Part shown: one piece after another, positions 12,178-24,640 of the stretch
Position numbering within the stretch: position 1 is the stretch's first letter
How the letters are laid out: every line of letters starts with the position of its first letter
Source: Parascedosporium putredinis
Lineage: Eukaryota > Ascomycota > Sordariomycetes > Microascales > Microascaceae
Assembly: GCA_949357655.1 (NCBI GenBank)
Contig: CASHTG010000015.1
Span: 3,162,001-3,226,000 of the forward strand
DNA: 64,000 nt
Reading direction: 5' to 3'
Notes under the pieces: generated by a model
Databases searched by the model: none
What the model was told of the DNA's origin: nothing
Seen by the model: only the letters and a program-made list of their open reading frames with translations
Position numbers and translations under genes: made by a program

Positions 12178-13776
12178 ATGGCGACCACTTCGGCAGACGA
12201 GCCCCCGCCGTTCGCCGCGATTCACCCTCACCCGAGATAGCCCCTAGTCTTGCGATCGGTGCCTGTCCCGAGCTCTCCCGATGCCTGTCGTCAACGTCGT
12301 CTGTATCTCATGGCTCTAATAGCGATGCCCCTCCTCGGGATTCTCTTGGGAGCGACATTTCCCGCCTATCTTCGGGTAGTTCTCGGTCCAGACTCTCAGA
12401 TATCAGCTCCGTATCGTCGAGGCAATCTTCCTACAGCCTCGAAGCCAAGACCAGGCGCCGGGGCTTCGTGCGCCCGCAGGGCACCGACTTTGCCGCCAGC
12501 GCGCGATCGAGGGAGAGTGTGCTGAGCCTCGGCAGCATCGCCCACATTCAGTATTACTTTGCCCGGACCGGCCTGCTCGATGGCAAGGGCGCGCAGCTGG
12601 CCAGGAAGAGGAAGCAGCGGGGAACGCTAGATCTGGCCGATCTAGAGTCCACCCCGGTCTCCCCACCTTCACCGACGCCTATAGCCCGCTTGCCGGTAGT
12701 CCGGACCTTTCAGCCGCCAATTTTGGCCCCGGCCACTTCACGGAGTCCCCGATCGACGAAGGACCCATGGACCCTGACGACTATTACGATGATTTCGAAG
12801 AGCCCGATCCCAACATCCTCCCTCCCACCGTCAGCACCTATAACAAGGTCGAGAAACCCGTCGCCCGACCGCCCACCATCGACGAGCTGAAATCGGATCT
12901 CAAGGGAGCCTCGAGCGAGCTTACAAGTCCCTTCGACAGGTCAAAGAGAGTAACGACGGGGTATCTCAGGTTGCCGCCAACGCTCCGGGAATCAATGATA
13001 GCCCCCGACCGAAAACCTCGCAAGGGTGGTTCGAGGTTCAGGGAATGCACATCCTAGACGTCATGACGTTTGCGATCCGTGCCGCGAAAATGTACTACAC
13101 CGCTCACGAGAAGCCCGACCGGTTGGACACCATCAAGCCCGAGAAAGAGGTGCGCGCGGACTTATTAACGGTCATGGACGTGCTGAAACACGCCGCCACT
13201 CGAGATTTCGCTGGCGGAATTCGAAACGACGAAGTGGCCTACATGGAAGCCTGGCTAAACGGCGTATCCACCATGTTGCAGCGGGACGAGGCCATCGAGG
13301 ATGCCGAGCAGCAGGAGCGCGCCAGCTGGTCCTGGCTGCACGGGGACTGGGCAGAAGGGGATGTCAGCCGCGAGCTTGCTTTCCTGAGGTCCATGGACCC
13401 CGAGGCAGATCCCCTCCCGGCCTATACCCCCGCGCGCGACGCTGCCGACCTCCCGACGCCTCTCTTGAGGGAGATGCAGAATGGCCTGAGGCTTGTCAAG
13501 CTCCACAACGCCGCCGTCCACAAGTCGCAGCGGAGGTTCGGCGCCATCCCCACCTTCCACACGGATACCCAGAAGCCCTACCGTGCCGCCGATAATATCC
13601 GCTACTGGGCCAAGGCTGCGGAGCTTCGCTGGGAGGTGGCCCTCAAGGTCGACGCCCTCGGCATCGTGTATAACAACAGCCCCCAGGTTTGGATCGACTT
13701 CGAGGACGCCATCTTCAAGTGGTGCCAAAAGGTCCGCGAGGAGATCAGCAGCGAGCTAGCTCAGAATACGGTGTAA
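12178..13776 (+). CDS. conserved filamentous-fungal protein of unknown function
   Basis: A single-exon gene of about 533 residues once three one-base gaps are allowed: a C run between 12202 and 12227, C4 at 12661-12664, and G3 at 12904-12906. The N-terminal part is Ser/Arg-rich and probably disordered. The region SLGSIAHIQYYFARTGLLDG, the Pro-rich linker, and the helical C-terminal domain from about 13030 (QGMHILDVMTFAIRAAKMYY, then FGAIPTFHTDTQKPYRAADN and PQVWIDFEDAIFKWCQKV) match, from memory, an ascomycete family annotated only as hypothetical. There is no signal peptide, membrane segment or catalytic motif. The start was chosen at MATTSADEP because it is the first ATG upstream of the conserved sequence in a joinable frame. 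The stop is TAA at 13774. Confidence 0.85.
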
Positions 13777-14817
13777 AAGCGCCTCCGACGGGATGCTCCC
13801 TCTTTTCTTTTTCTTGTTCTTAAATATTCTTGCTCCCAGCAATTTTATCCCGGAGGAACTCCAACAGTTTTTCTCCATCATGATTACGGTTTACGGCTAC
13901 ATACCTCATTCCAACAAAGGGAGGCTTTCGCTCTCTAATCTTCTATTCTATCCATATTCGATCCTTCCCCACGGCTCGCACCGTTCCCCCTCGATAATAA
14001 AGACTGGGACTTGGCCGAATGAGGCCGTCGGGGACAAAATGGTGATGAGGACCAACTCCTCTGGAGATTCTGGATTTCTATATCACACCACTATTTATCA
14101 ACCCCTATACCCTAAACATAGATGCATACCTTTCCTTATTCTTCCTCCTCTCAGTTCTCGTCCAATTTCTCTTTCTCTTCTTTTCATATTCTTCCATGTT
14201 TTTCGCCTGTATATACTGCTTGGCCCCGCCAAAATTGAAAGACTTGTTCGTTATCTATTCGTGAGCGCCCCAGAGCCGTAAAGTGACCATACACAGCACA
14301 CATTTTCCTATTCGAAACTATCCATGATACCTGCGTAATTTGGAACTAAAGACCTATGCGTATTTATGGGGGATTAGAAATTTCCGTGACACCCTTACCG
14401 TTCTGGGCTTCTTCAAGGCCATGAATCAATTCTCCATGTCTCGGTGCGCGCTCGGTTCGGTGAGCCGGCACAAGTCCGGATAAACATGGACTAGCCCAAG
14501 AGCTACGCAACAGCCTCGTTGCCTACTGGGGCAAAACGCAAGCCTTGGTAGCTTCGACCTCTCCGTGAAGCTTTGCGAGCAAACAAGCAGCCCACACACG
14601 ATTATCAATCCCCATTCCGACAAGCAATCTTGCGACTACGCCTCCCCCGCCCGGAGTCTCGACTTGCGCATATATCTCTCATCCCGAAATTATCGTCTTA
14701 TACAACAGCTAACTTATCACGACCTCTCTCTCGCGCGATCTTTCGGAGATCACTCCCACATCCCCAAGCTTCATCCCCCATCCCCTCTCCTCCTCTTCGC
14801 CCCAATTCTCATCTATA
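13777..14817. other. intergenic: 3' flank and rpt4 promoter
   Basis: T/C-rich 3' flank of the upstream gene (to about 14280), then the promoter and a C/T-rich leader (14640-14817) of rpt4. No gene seen. Confidence 0.5.
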
Positions 14818-16317
14818 ATGGCCGGGTCCGATGATGATAGGAGGCAAGCCCTCGATGCGTACCGCGCCGAGCTAATAAAATCTCGCGAATGGGAGGCTAA
14901 GCTCAAGGCCCTTCGGCTCGAGATCAAGGAGCTCGTCAAGGAGTACGATAGAACCGAGGACAACATTAAGGCGCTGCAGAGCGTTGGCCAGATCATCGGA
15001 GAGGTGCTGAAACAGCTTGATGATGAGCGATGTACGTTGCAGGCCAGGTCCCCGCCGACACCCCTTACCGTTGCCTTGGCCCCTTGTCTGTGGGCGACCG
15101 ACTGGAAATGGTGAAAGTTGATGCTAACAAGTTAATCAGTCATTGTCAAAGCTTCGTCCGGCCCTCGGTATGTCGTTGGTTGCCGGTCCAAGGTTGACAA
15201 GGCCAAGCTCAAGCAGGGAACCCGTGTCGCCCTCGATATGACCACTCTCACAATCATGCGTATGCTTCCCCGCGAAGTCGATCCCCTCGTTTACAACATG
15301 TCACTCGAAGACCCTGGACAGGTGAGCTTCTCTGGAATCGGTGGACTCAGCGACCAGATCAGAGAGCTCCGAGAAGTCATCGAGCTTCCGTTGAAGAACC
15401 CCGAACTGTTCCTCCGAGTTGGTATCAAGCCCCCAAGGGTGTCTTGCTCTACGGCCCTCCAGGTACTGGAAAGACGCTTCTTGCGCGTGCAGTTGCCAGC
15501 AGTCTAGAAACGAATTTCCTAAAGGGTACGTGTAATATCGGGTTTGGTCTCAATACTATAACGCACGAAAGGCATCTATGCTAACCGGACCACAGTCGTT
15601 TCCTCTGCTATCGTGGACAAGTACATTGGCGAATCTGCCCGTCTTATCCGAGAGATGTTTGGTTATGCCAAAGAGCATGAGCCGTGCATTATCTTCATGG
15701 ACGAGATCGATGCTATCGGAGGCCGTCGATTCTCAGAGGGTACCAGTGCCGATCGTGAAATCCAGCGAACACTGATGGAGCTCCTCAACCAGCTTGACGG
15801 TTTCGATTACCTCGGAAAGACCAAAATCATCATGGCTACCAACAGGCCTGATACCCTAGACCCCGCGCTACTCCGTGCGGGTCGTCTTGATCGCAAGATT
15901 GAGATTCCCCTGCCCAATGAAGTGGGCCGCCTTGAAATTCTCAAGATTCACGCTCAGAGCGTTGTAACGGAAGGCGATATCGACTTTGAGAGCGTAGTCA
16001 AGATGAGCGATGGCCTCAACGGTGCCGACTTGAGGAACGTGGTGACTGAAGCGTAAGTTTGTCTTATACTGCTCCCTCCCTCGCCACCTTCTTTCTCTAG
16101 TTCATGTGACCGTGCAACTCCTATCGCACCTCACTTTCCTCCCCTCTGCCCTTTTCTTTTCTCCCTCATTTCCAGACGCTAATGGACAATGCACAGTGGT
16201 CTTTTTGCTCTCAAAGCGGAACGCGATGCGATCAACCAGGACGACTTCAACCGGGCGGTACGCAAGGTTGCCGAGGCGAAGAAGCTAGAGGGTAAGCTGG
16301 AGTACCAGAAACTGTAA
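14818..16317 (+). CDS. rpt4: 26S proteasome regulatory particle AAA-ATPase Rpt4
   Basis: One of six ATPases of the proteasome base ring that unfold and translocate substrates into the 20S core. Exons are 14818-15031, 15140-15525, 15596-16052 and 16197-16317. Introns have GTACG or GTAAG donors and CTAAC branch sites. The product is about 392 residues, the usual Rpt4 size. It has an N-terminal coiled coil (about 15-70), an OB domain, Walker A GPPGTGKT (about 178), Walker B IIFMDEID (about 232), and the arginine-finger and sensor region ending RAGRLDR. It ends LEYQKL without the HbYX motif, as expected for Rpt4. One C is missing from the C5 run at 15430-15434, just before Walker A. Without that correction, the frame stops at 15508. 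All catalytic motifs are otherwise intact. The gene is 1 kb downstream of the unknown gene at 12178. Confidence 0.97.
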
Positions 16318-18614
16318 GACTAGAAACCGTACCATTTAGAAGAGGTACACCTTGTTGCGGAGAGTGTAGAATACAAGCGAAATAGCGACAGGCGATGGTG
16401 TGACTAGATCCATGAGGATCAGTTGATGATTAATTTTCAAAAATAAATACCATTGCGCCATTCGCCACAGGAGGCTGCTCTCGTCTCACTGTTCAATTTC
16501 ACTGCTGCAGCTGCGTGATAAGGCACTGCACCTCGCTGCGGCTGACAGCTGACGGAGCTAAACACTTGGGCAATCACCCGTTGCACCGTCCTGTGGGATG
16601 GGACCCATTTTCAACAGTGGCGTCCTGCAGTCCCACGGAAAAGACGGTTCAGCCCAAATCCTGTGGAAGCTTGGCCTGCCGCGGAGGTAAGCATTAATAG
16701 AGAGCCAATTCCATTGAGTAGCAGCTACCCCATGAAAGACCCTTCCTCTGGAGAAAGGAGGGGCGGGGGGAGGATTGTTCATGGCCAGCCTCCAGCCTCG
16801 AAGGCTGGCAGTGCCCGCTGGACGAGGCGAGTGCTCATGGCCTAGGATGAGCCCACGTGCGTCACTAGGGCGCGGCTACGGTACTGACAGGGGTTCAGGC
16901 ACGGATATTGGCGGCGAGCTTTGGGCAAGGCCAGACGTTGAGAGCAGCGAATACGCAAATGGCTTGGCCCCTTCTCCTCCGACCTCTGCATCGGTGCCAG
17001 GGGATCAGGTGGACAAGGGACCTTTTCTCTTTTCCATTTCTTCAATGTTCCTCGGCGCTTTTGGCGTCTCCTGCAACATGCACGGAGATATCGGCCGGCC
17101 CACTTTACCACGTAAAGGAAAATAGACGCCCGAAATCGATGACGGCATCGAAATTGAATACGGTGGCACAATATCACGGTAGCCTTGCCCGCCCCCAGCT
17201 TGCCTGGATACGATGAATCCATCGGACAATTGCCACAAAATGGGACTTCCCCTTTCTGCAGGGGAGGAACCGCCGTTGAGAGAAGGGTGGGGTCGTATGA
17301 TGGTCGATGGTCATCGGTCGTGACGTCGGATCCATTACCCTTCAATTGGTGTCCAGGCTGGTTCCAGGCGAAAAGGTAATTATTATTGCTCTCAAGGATG
17401 CAGCGTACCTGGTTCCAGAAGCGTTGGGGTCCTTTTTTTTTCTTCTCTTCTCGTCGTTGTTGTTTTTATTTTTAGAACCCATGGTCGGTCGAAAAAAATC
17501 CACATTTGAGGCTAGGAACTGAGCAACGCTAGGAGAAGTATTTTTCCTGTCTTATCTTCCCTCGCGAATCAGTGGAGGATTCTTGGGGGCAGGGGCAATC
17601 CACTACCGAGGTTGATGCTCTTCAGGCTAGGCTGTCTTCGTTAGCTTTGAAATTCTTGTTCACGAGCCCTGTGCTGAATTTCAATCGAGTCCAAGACCAG
17701 TGTGGCGCGGCAAAGCAAAAATTATCCATCATGGCCAGACAAATATGGAGAGACGCTCACAAGTCTGGCCCAAGAAAGCGCTTCAACAAAAATACGCGCT
17801 GGGTTTGATTTCGTTGGCCGCGGGGCTTTGACATCCCACCTTTTAGATAGACATGTAGTCTCTTGCTGATACATGTATTGTTCTTGCCTGTTCAAAGAGA
17901 GTTCGTATCTGGAGCGTGAAGCCGGGGCCATTGATTAAGAGAGAAGAATTATTGAAAGGCAACACACATGCCACATACTCTCGCCCTCCCCCAAAGAAAG
18001 AAAACTTGGGCGAAGAAACAAAAGACGGTCTTCGCGAGCAGGTCCCATGCCGGGTTTTGGGGCTGTACATTGAGGCGATGGTTCCTGGTTGGACGGCGGC
18101 GCCGTCGCCATCAATTTTTGCAGATCTTATGGACGGGTTTTAGGGGCTCAGCCGCTCTGTGCGTTTGCAGCTGCCGAATACTGGCCTCCCCGCTGTGGGT
18201 TAGACCGCATCTCCCCGACTCCTCCCAAGAACGGAAATGTCGAAGCAGTTGTTTCGTGCTTCCAGTGCGCTTTCAAGGATACGATGCACCCGGCCTCGAT
18301 GCTTAGTTTAGAATTATCTCTAGCCTAGCTTGTCGAAGAAATAAGCCCGCGCTTGTTTATCGCTTCTCTGTCCCTACATAGGAAAGGAAGCAGAGAAGGG
18401 ATCCAATGGATCCAGTCCCGCCAATGATCCTTGCCCCAAAGATGGGCTAGACACCTTGCAGCATCGTCGGAGAAACTCCTTGTCGAAATTGACGGTTCCT
18501 ATCGTCAGACTCTCGGGCAGCCGAGCCAAACGGGTGAGTTAAAACAAGGGAGAACAAAACTTAGGGTCCTTGGTGCATTCGGTCTCACTTTCTCGCCTTG
18601 TATTTTGGGCAGTC

Positions 18615-18636
18615 GTCAAGTAGTCAAGTAGTCAAG
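18615..18636. repeat. short tandem repeat, unit TAGTCAAG
   Basis: Two full copies and one partial copy in direct tandem. Confidence 0.7.
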
Positions 18637-19527
18637 TTTACTTGTACATGGCTGAAGTCGTACCAACCAAAAGGTTATCGGAAAACACACAGTATCGGGC
18701 AGATCTCGTCAATCTCTCTGGTGGATGGTTGGGCGAGATGGGCTCGTCTAGATTGCACGGAGTACAGCAGGCACAGGTGGGAAGAGTACATGGAGGCGTT
18801 TGATCCGTTTATCAGCCATATCACCAACCCGGCATGCTGAGGTAGTGGAGGGTGTCCTTGGTGGATTTAGACAGCATTGATTGATGGCTGCAGCGTTTCA
18901 CAGTCCAGGATCTCAGCAGGAAATTCTGCGCGGTCCCATTTCGACGGCCAGGTTTTTGTCGCACCCTAGTGGTCGTCAGCCTCCCCGGCAATCCTGCTCA
19001 CTCCAGATTGAGTTAATGTATCACCAGCATGTGGGGGTGTGTTTAAATCAAGGGTGAGAGACTGGAGCTTCCTCACACGATGTTCCTGGCCCGCTCGTTG
19101 CCGATCGGCTCCCTGAAGGGACTTCCACAAGTAGTTCAAAGTAGTTCATCACGGTTTCTTCCCTGATCCGTTCCTATCTTACGTCAGTTGGCCAATACGT
19201 CTCTGGTGGCCAAAAGAAGGGTGGGATTTGGGAGAGGGGGTGGAAGGCGGAAGAAAGCAACCATCAATTGAGTGCCCTGATCAATTGATGTGTGTAGGCC
19301 CAAGATCCTAGCTAGAAAAACTTTGGAGCCAGCGGAGGGTCCGCCGTAGCCCTAAGTGGCATCAAGGTTTGTCCTCAGGGGAAGGGCGGAATTCGTCGTG
19401 ACAAGTTGGTGCCCTCGACAGTTGTTGGCGGTAGGTTAGGGATGCCGGGCGGAGAGCACTTGAGGGGTTAAAGGAGAAGAGCACGGGTATCGAAAGAAAG
19501 AGAGGAAAAAAACAAAAACCCCAAGAA

Positions 19528-19551
19528 GGAGCAAAGGAGCAAAGGAGCAAA
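19528..19551. repeat. tandem repeat, unit GGAGCAAA, three copies
   Basis: Three perfect 8-bp copies in an intergenic A-rich context. Confidence 0.85.
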
Positions 19552-19805
19552 GGGGTTGACGATTTCGGGAGGGAGAGACTGACTCTGTTTGGAGAACAGA
19601 AACCATTGAAGCTGTCCCGCATCGCTTTTGCCCGTCTCGGCTTCTTTCCTTTAGTTCCTCGTAACCACAGCAAAAGACCTCTGGATGTGTTCCGTATTCA
19701 CTATAATACGACCAGAGAAGGCCGGTCCCATTCTCTTGTCGCACCTGAGGTGTGGGCTGGGCTGGCTGGGTCTAGCTCACTCAGTTGCACGCACACCCCT
19801 CCCCC

Positions 19806-19859
19806 TTGCACCTTTTGCACCTTTTGCACCTTTTGAACCTCTCGCACCTTTTGCACCTC
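19806..19859. repeat. nonamer minisatellite, unit TTGCACCTT, six copies
   Basis: Copies 1-3 are perfect. Copies 4-6 carry one or two substitutions each. Because the unit is nine bases, frames through it stay open on both strands, which creates spurious short reading frames here. Confidence 0.85.
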
Positions 19860-20990
19860 TCCCATCTCCCACCTGCCCGCTCAATGCCCGCCCTTTTCTT
19901 GCAGCAGCTCTGCGTGGCATCCTTTGCGTTCCTTCCCACCGCTGCATTTGTACTTGACGCTACTGCTTGAGAAAGCACAAGCTCGCTCTGCACACCGTAC
20001 GTAGATGGTACGGACCAGCCAGACAACGCGCATCGCAACTGCCTGCTTGACCCTGACTTCCCCATCTAGGTCAACAACGCAAGCTCGATTCTGGCCAGTG
20101 CAGGGAGCGCTGGTCCAATGTACATGAAACGATGAGAAGGGCCTGGGATCGTCTTCGCAATGATGCAAACACTACACATCGATGAACGAACCAGAGCGTG
20201 GGGACAACTACTCTGCTTCTTCGTAATTAATACACTGTGCTTTGTTGAGAAGCTGACGGCCGGGCTGTTTCTTCTACCTAGACTAGAGGAACCGAGAAGC
20301 CCAGGGGCAGCAGACAGGAGCTGGCGGTGGCGGCCAAGCAAGCCACTTCCACCTCTCTCTCTCTCTCTCGCTCTCATTCTCACTCTCTTTCGTGCTCCCT
20401 CTTGCTGCCATTCTCCCAGAGCTCGAGCTTTCTCGTGTCGAGAAAGCTCCCCGGGTGCTGGGGGCGTCAAGGAGTAGCATCCCCGGCAGCAGCGCGTATT
20501 GGCCATAGTCACGGAACCACGGCCTCGCATTGGAGAAGCTTCTTGAAGCAAGCGAGTTGGGCGAGTTGATGCATCCACGCCCCTCATCGCCCCTCGCCCA
20601 TTCCTCCTGCCGAGCTGCCAACCCCACCACACCGCCGCACCTCCCCTCCAAGGTCCCCCTGGCTCTCCTTATTCCCCACCACCCACCAGAAAACCCACCA
20701 GGGAATGGAGAACTGAAGTCCACGCTTGCCCGTCGACTGTTTCCTGCTCTGGTTACCGCCGCCTGAGCCCAAGCCTCGAATAAAGCTGACCGGACGACCA
20801 GCACCCGCTATCCATTTTCCTATTTCTTCTCGCCTCTCCTCCCTCTTGATCCCCTTGATCTCTCTCTCTTCCCCTATTATCCCATCTAGCTTCCGTGATA
20901 CCCCTCATCTCTCTCGCAGGTTTTCTTTTTTCCCTTTCTTTTACTTTCGACTCCAACTCTTCGACTTGCAGCCTTAGCTCACCCGCAACC

Positions 20991-23685
20991 ATGTGGTATG
21001 AAGTATCCCAGCTCCCCGCCAAAGAGAAAAACACCACCCCGCTTCCTCTCAGTCTGACTGCTGCTGGAATGACGGTCTTGCTGACCTAGCACATTGCCGT
21101 GCTTGAGAGAAAACTTGAACCTAGAAATGGCTAACAATTGCGTGTTTGAACAGTGGAATCTTCGGCTATGTGAACTACCTGGTCGAGAAGGACCGCAAGT
21201 TCATCCTTCAGACTCTCATCAATGGTAAGTGTTGAGCTCAACACCAAACCCGCCCCCTTGCCCCCTCTTGGGTCCCAGCCAACGACATCAGCCCCCGCTC
21301 CCACAGTGGCGGATAGTCTGCTGCTTACCGCCAATTGACCGCCCCTTGATGTCTAACCATTCCGCGTTCCCTCGTTATAGGCTTGTCCCGTCTAGAATAC
21401 CGAGGCTATGACTCGGCTGGTCTTTGCGTCGATGGTGACAAGAAGAAGGAGGTTTTTGCCTTCAAGGAGGTCGGCAAGGTTGCCAAGCTCAAGCAGCTCA
21501 TCGACGAGTCCGATGTCAACTTGACCAAGGTCTTCGATTCACATGCCGGAATTTCTCACACTCGCTGGGCGACTCACGGTTCTCCCTCCCGCGTCAACTG
21601 CCATCCTCATAGGTAGGTGCAATCATTGCCGGCTCACTCTCACCCTCCTTGGCCCTCCCACATCCGTTCTCTTTTGTTCTTTCTTTTTTTCCTCGACAGG
21701 AAAAGCAATCCCTTTCCCTCTCAATTCCCCTAGTCTTGCTTAGCCCTCATTCGTCGTGAGTTTTAAAATTCGATTAGCTAACCCAAATACCCCCTTTATA
21801 GGTCTGACCCCGCCTGGGAGTTCAGCGTTGTCCACAACGGTATCATCACCAACTACAAGGAGCTGAAGACGCTGCTCAGCAGCAAGGGCTTCAAGTTCGA
21901 GACCGAGACCGATACTGAGTGCATTGCCAAGCTTGCCAAGTATCTCTATGACCAGAACGAAAGCATTGGCTTCACCGATCTTGCCAAGGCTGTTATTCAG
22001 GAGCTTGAGGGCGCTTACGGCCTGCTCATCAAGTCGGTGCACTATCCTCATGAGGTCATTGCCGCTCGCAAGGGCTCTCCCCTTGTCATCGGCGTCAAGA
22101 CCGAGAGGAGGATGAAGGTTGACTTCGTTGATGTCGAGTACTCTGATGAGAACACCGCCCTCCCCGCCGAGGCTGCTTCTCAGAACGTTGCCCTCAAGAA
22201 GAACGCTGGCACTCTTCTCGGTGCTGGGCTCGCTGCTCCCGACAAGTCGCTCCTCCATAGGTCTCAGTCTCGTGCCTTCATGACTGACGACGGAATGCCC
22301 ATGCCCACCGAATTCTTCCTGTCCTCGGACCCTTCTGCCATCGTTGAGCACACCAAGAAGGTCTTGTACCTTGAGGATGACGATATTGCCCACATTCACG
22401 AGGGCTCCCTCAACATCCACCGCCTTAAGAAGGCCGATGGAAGCTCCAATGTCAGGACTATCCAGACACTCGAGCTTGAGCTTCAGGAGATCATGAAGGG
22501 CGAGTTCGACCACTTCATGCAGAAGGAGATTTTCGAGCAGCCCGAGTCGGTTGTCAACACCATGCGTGGCCGTCTTGACAGCGCCAACAAGACTGTTACC
22601 CTTGGTGGCCTCCGCTCGTACATTACCACTATCCGCAGGTGCAGGAGGCTGATCTTCATCGCCTGCGGTACCAGCTATCACTCTTGCATGGCTGTCCGCG
22701 GTATCTTCGAAGAGCTGGTTGAAATTCCTATTGCCGTCGAGCTTGCCTCCGATTTCCTCGATCGACAGGCCCCCGTCTTCCGTGACGACACTTGCGTCTT
22801 CGTCTCCCAGTCGGGTGAGACTGCCGACTCCCTCATGGCCTTGAGGTACTGCTTGGAGCGTGGTGCTCTGACCGTCGGTATCGTCAACGTTGTCGGCTCC
22901 TCCATCTCTCTCCTTACTCACTGCGGTGTCCACATCAATGCCGGACCCGAAATCGGTGTCGCCTCCACCAAGGCCTATACCTCGCAGTTTGTCGCCATGG
23001 TCATGTTTGCCCTCTCCCTTAGCGAGGACCGGGCTTCCAAGGCCAAGAGGCGCGAGGAGATTATGGATGGTCTTTCCCAGATCTCGGGCCACATCAGGGA
23101 CATCCTCACGCAGGATGCCGCCATCAAGGATCTCTGTGCTAGGGTCTTCAAGGACCAGAAGTCTCTTCTGCTCCTCGGTCGCGGCCTGCAGTTCTCGACT
23201 GCTCTTGAGGGTGCCCTCAAGATCAAGGAGATTTCGTACCTCCACTGCGAGGCCGTCATGTCTGGTGAGCTCAAGCACGGTGTGCTTGCTCTTGTGGACG
23301 AGAACTTGCCCATCATCATGATCCTCACCCGTGACAACCTCTTCACCAAGTCTCTGAACGCCTACCAGCAGGGTAAGTCTAGAATACCGCCCGTCAATAT
23401 TGCTACTTCAGTGATGCGAAGAGCCTATCTCATTGTACTGTTGCTAACATGTCTTTTCTTGCAGTCGTTGCCCGTGGTGGCAAGCCCATTGTTATCTGCA
23501 ACCCCGATGACGAAGAGTTCAAGGCCAGCCAGGCTCTCAAGATTGAGATTCCTAGCACCGTCGATGTTCTTCAGGGCATCCTCAACGTCATTCCTCTGCA
23601 GCTGATTGCCTACTGGCTGGCTGTCATGGAGGGTCTCAATGTTGATTTCCCTCGCAACCTTGCCAAGTCGGTCACTGTCGAGTAA
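20991..23685 (+). CDS. gfa1: glutamine:fructose-6-phosphate amidotransferase
   Basis: Makes glucosamine-6-phosphate from fructose-6-phosphate and glutamine, the first and rate-limiting step toward UDP-GlcNAc and chitin. Exons are 20991-20995, 21154-21224, 21381-21612, 21802-23372 and 23465-23685, giving 699 residues, normal for the fungal enzyme. No frame breaks. The product begins MCGIFGYVNY. Cys2, the N-terminal nucleophile of the glutaminase domain, is followed by RLEYRGYDSAG, HTRWATHG and SVVHNG. Two SIS (isomerase) domains follow, with IACGTSYHS, SQSGETADS, STKAYTSQ and a C-terminal NLAKSVTVE. The eukaryote-specific linker between the halves contains LLHRSQSRAF, a possible kinase site (inference; fungal Gfa1 is known to be PKA-regulated). 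The first coding exon is only 5 nt, and the Cys2 codon is split by intron 1. Confidence 0.98.
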
Positions 23686-24640
23686 AAATTTCATGTCACG
23701 ATTGCAGGATGGGAATGAACAAAAAAGGGTTTTAATGATTTTTGAAGGGACTCAAGGGGGTTATGTTCTATTGAAAGGCGCATGCGCGGGCGACAAACTC
23801 GTTGGAATTAGGTTAGAGCAGCGGGATATTTTATGTCTTTGCCTTTTGTACGGTTGTGTTTGTTGTGGAAGGGATGAAGGCCCACCACCTCACTTAGCTT
23901 GGGTCCTGCTTGCTTTTTTCTCTCTTGGTCGCTACTAAGTACAGGCAATAATAAGATTTTTGAAAGTTTATGAAAAGATTTTGAAGACAAAGAGGTCTTC
24001 TGCCCGGTGACGAGTGTAGGAGTGTAACCAGAAGAAAAAGAAGTGTCCTAGTGTAATTTCCAACCCTCGAGACGTTGCTTGGAGAACGCTCGAGTCTGGC
24101 ATCACCATGCAGGGTTATGCTGACTGCACGGCGTCTGGAAGCTAGCCTTTCTCGCCTGTGGGGTTTCAAAGAAGTCGGACTGCGTACGGGAGATTGTTTT
24201 TTTCTTCATTTGCTAGACGACAGGAGCATCAAGAGCTTGATTCATCATCACTCACACAAGATTGGGTAGTCGTAGTCAGACGCAGCCTTGAATATTACTT
24301 GGAACGGACACGAGAAGGAGGGCATTCGCAAAAGAAGGGAAAAAATGTATTTGTGTCTATTAGTACAGCAATGTTTTCTCATGAGGTAACGCGCACCCTT
24401 GTTTGTTAGACGAGTGTCGACTCCAACAACTCTTGTCGCCTCGCCTCATCCTTGCGCCCTGGCAGGGCGCAGTAGCTATACCGTAAGGCGGCTAACGACC
24501 CAACGAAAGCCTTTTGAGCAGAAATGTATCGCGGACTGGGCCAAGGTAACCCGATGAGACATAAAAGGATTTACACATCACGCACACCCTTCCACGCCCT
24601 CTTTACTAGTGCCGTGCCACCATCTCAGCTGCCGTCTCCT
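23686..24640. other. intergenic between convergent gfa1 and pre4
   Basis: 3' flanks of two convergent genes. No gene seen. Confidence 0.6.

Larger units (their letters stand above)
16318..20990. other. 4.7-kb intergenic region upstream of gfa1
   Basis: No supported gene. Contains short tandem repeats at 18615-18636, 19528-19551 and 19806-19859, a CT-repeat tract at about 20345-20395, and a strongly pyrimidine-rich leader (about 20810-20990) running into the gfa1 start codon. The length suggests an extended gfa1 promoter or untranslated transcripts. Confidence 0.45.

Noticed and set aside
15425..15440. programmed ribosomal frameshift in rpt4
   Set aside because: Rpt4 is not known to use frameshifting, no stimulatory structure is seen, and the same type of break recurs in unrelated genes, which points to sequence error.
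20066..20804. 173- and 188-codon minus-strand frames
   Set aside because: They run through CT repeats and promoter-like sequence of gfa1. The products are Arg/Gly/Ser-biased without domains.
21740..23278. 512-codon open frame antisense to gfa1
   Set aside because: It exactly opposes the gfa1 coding exon and arises from strong C/G-ending codon bias. It has no recognisable domain or own start context.
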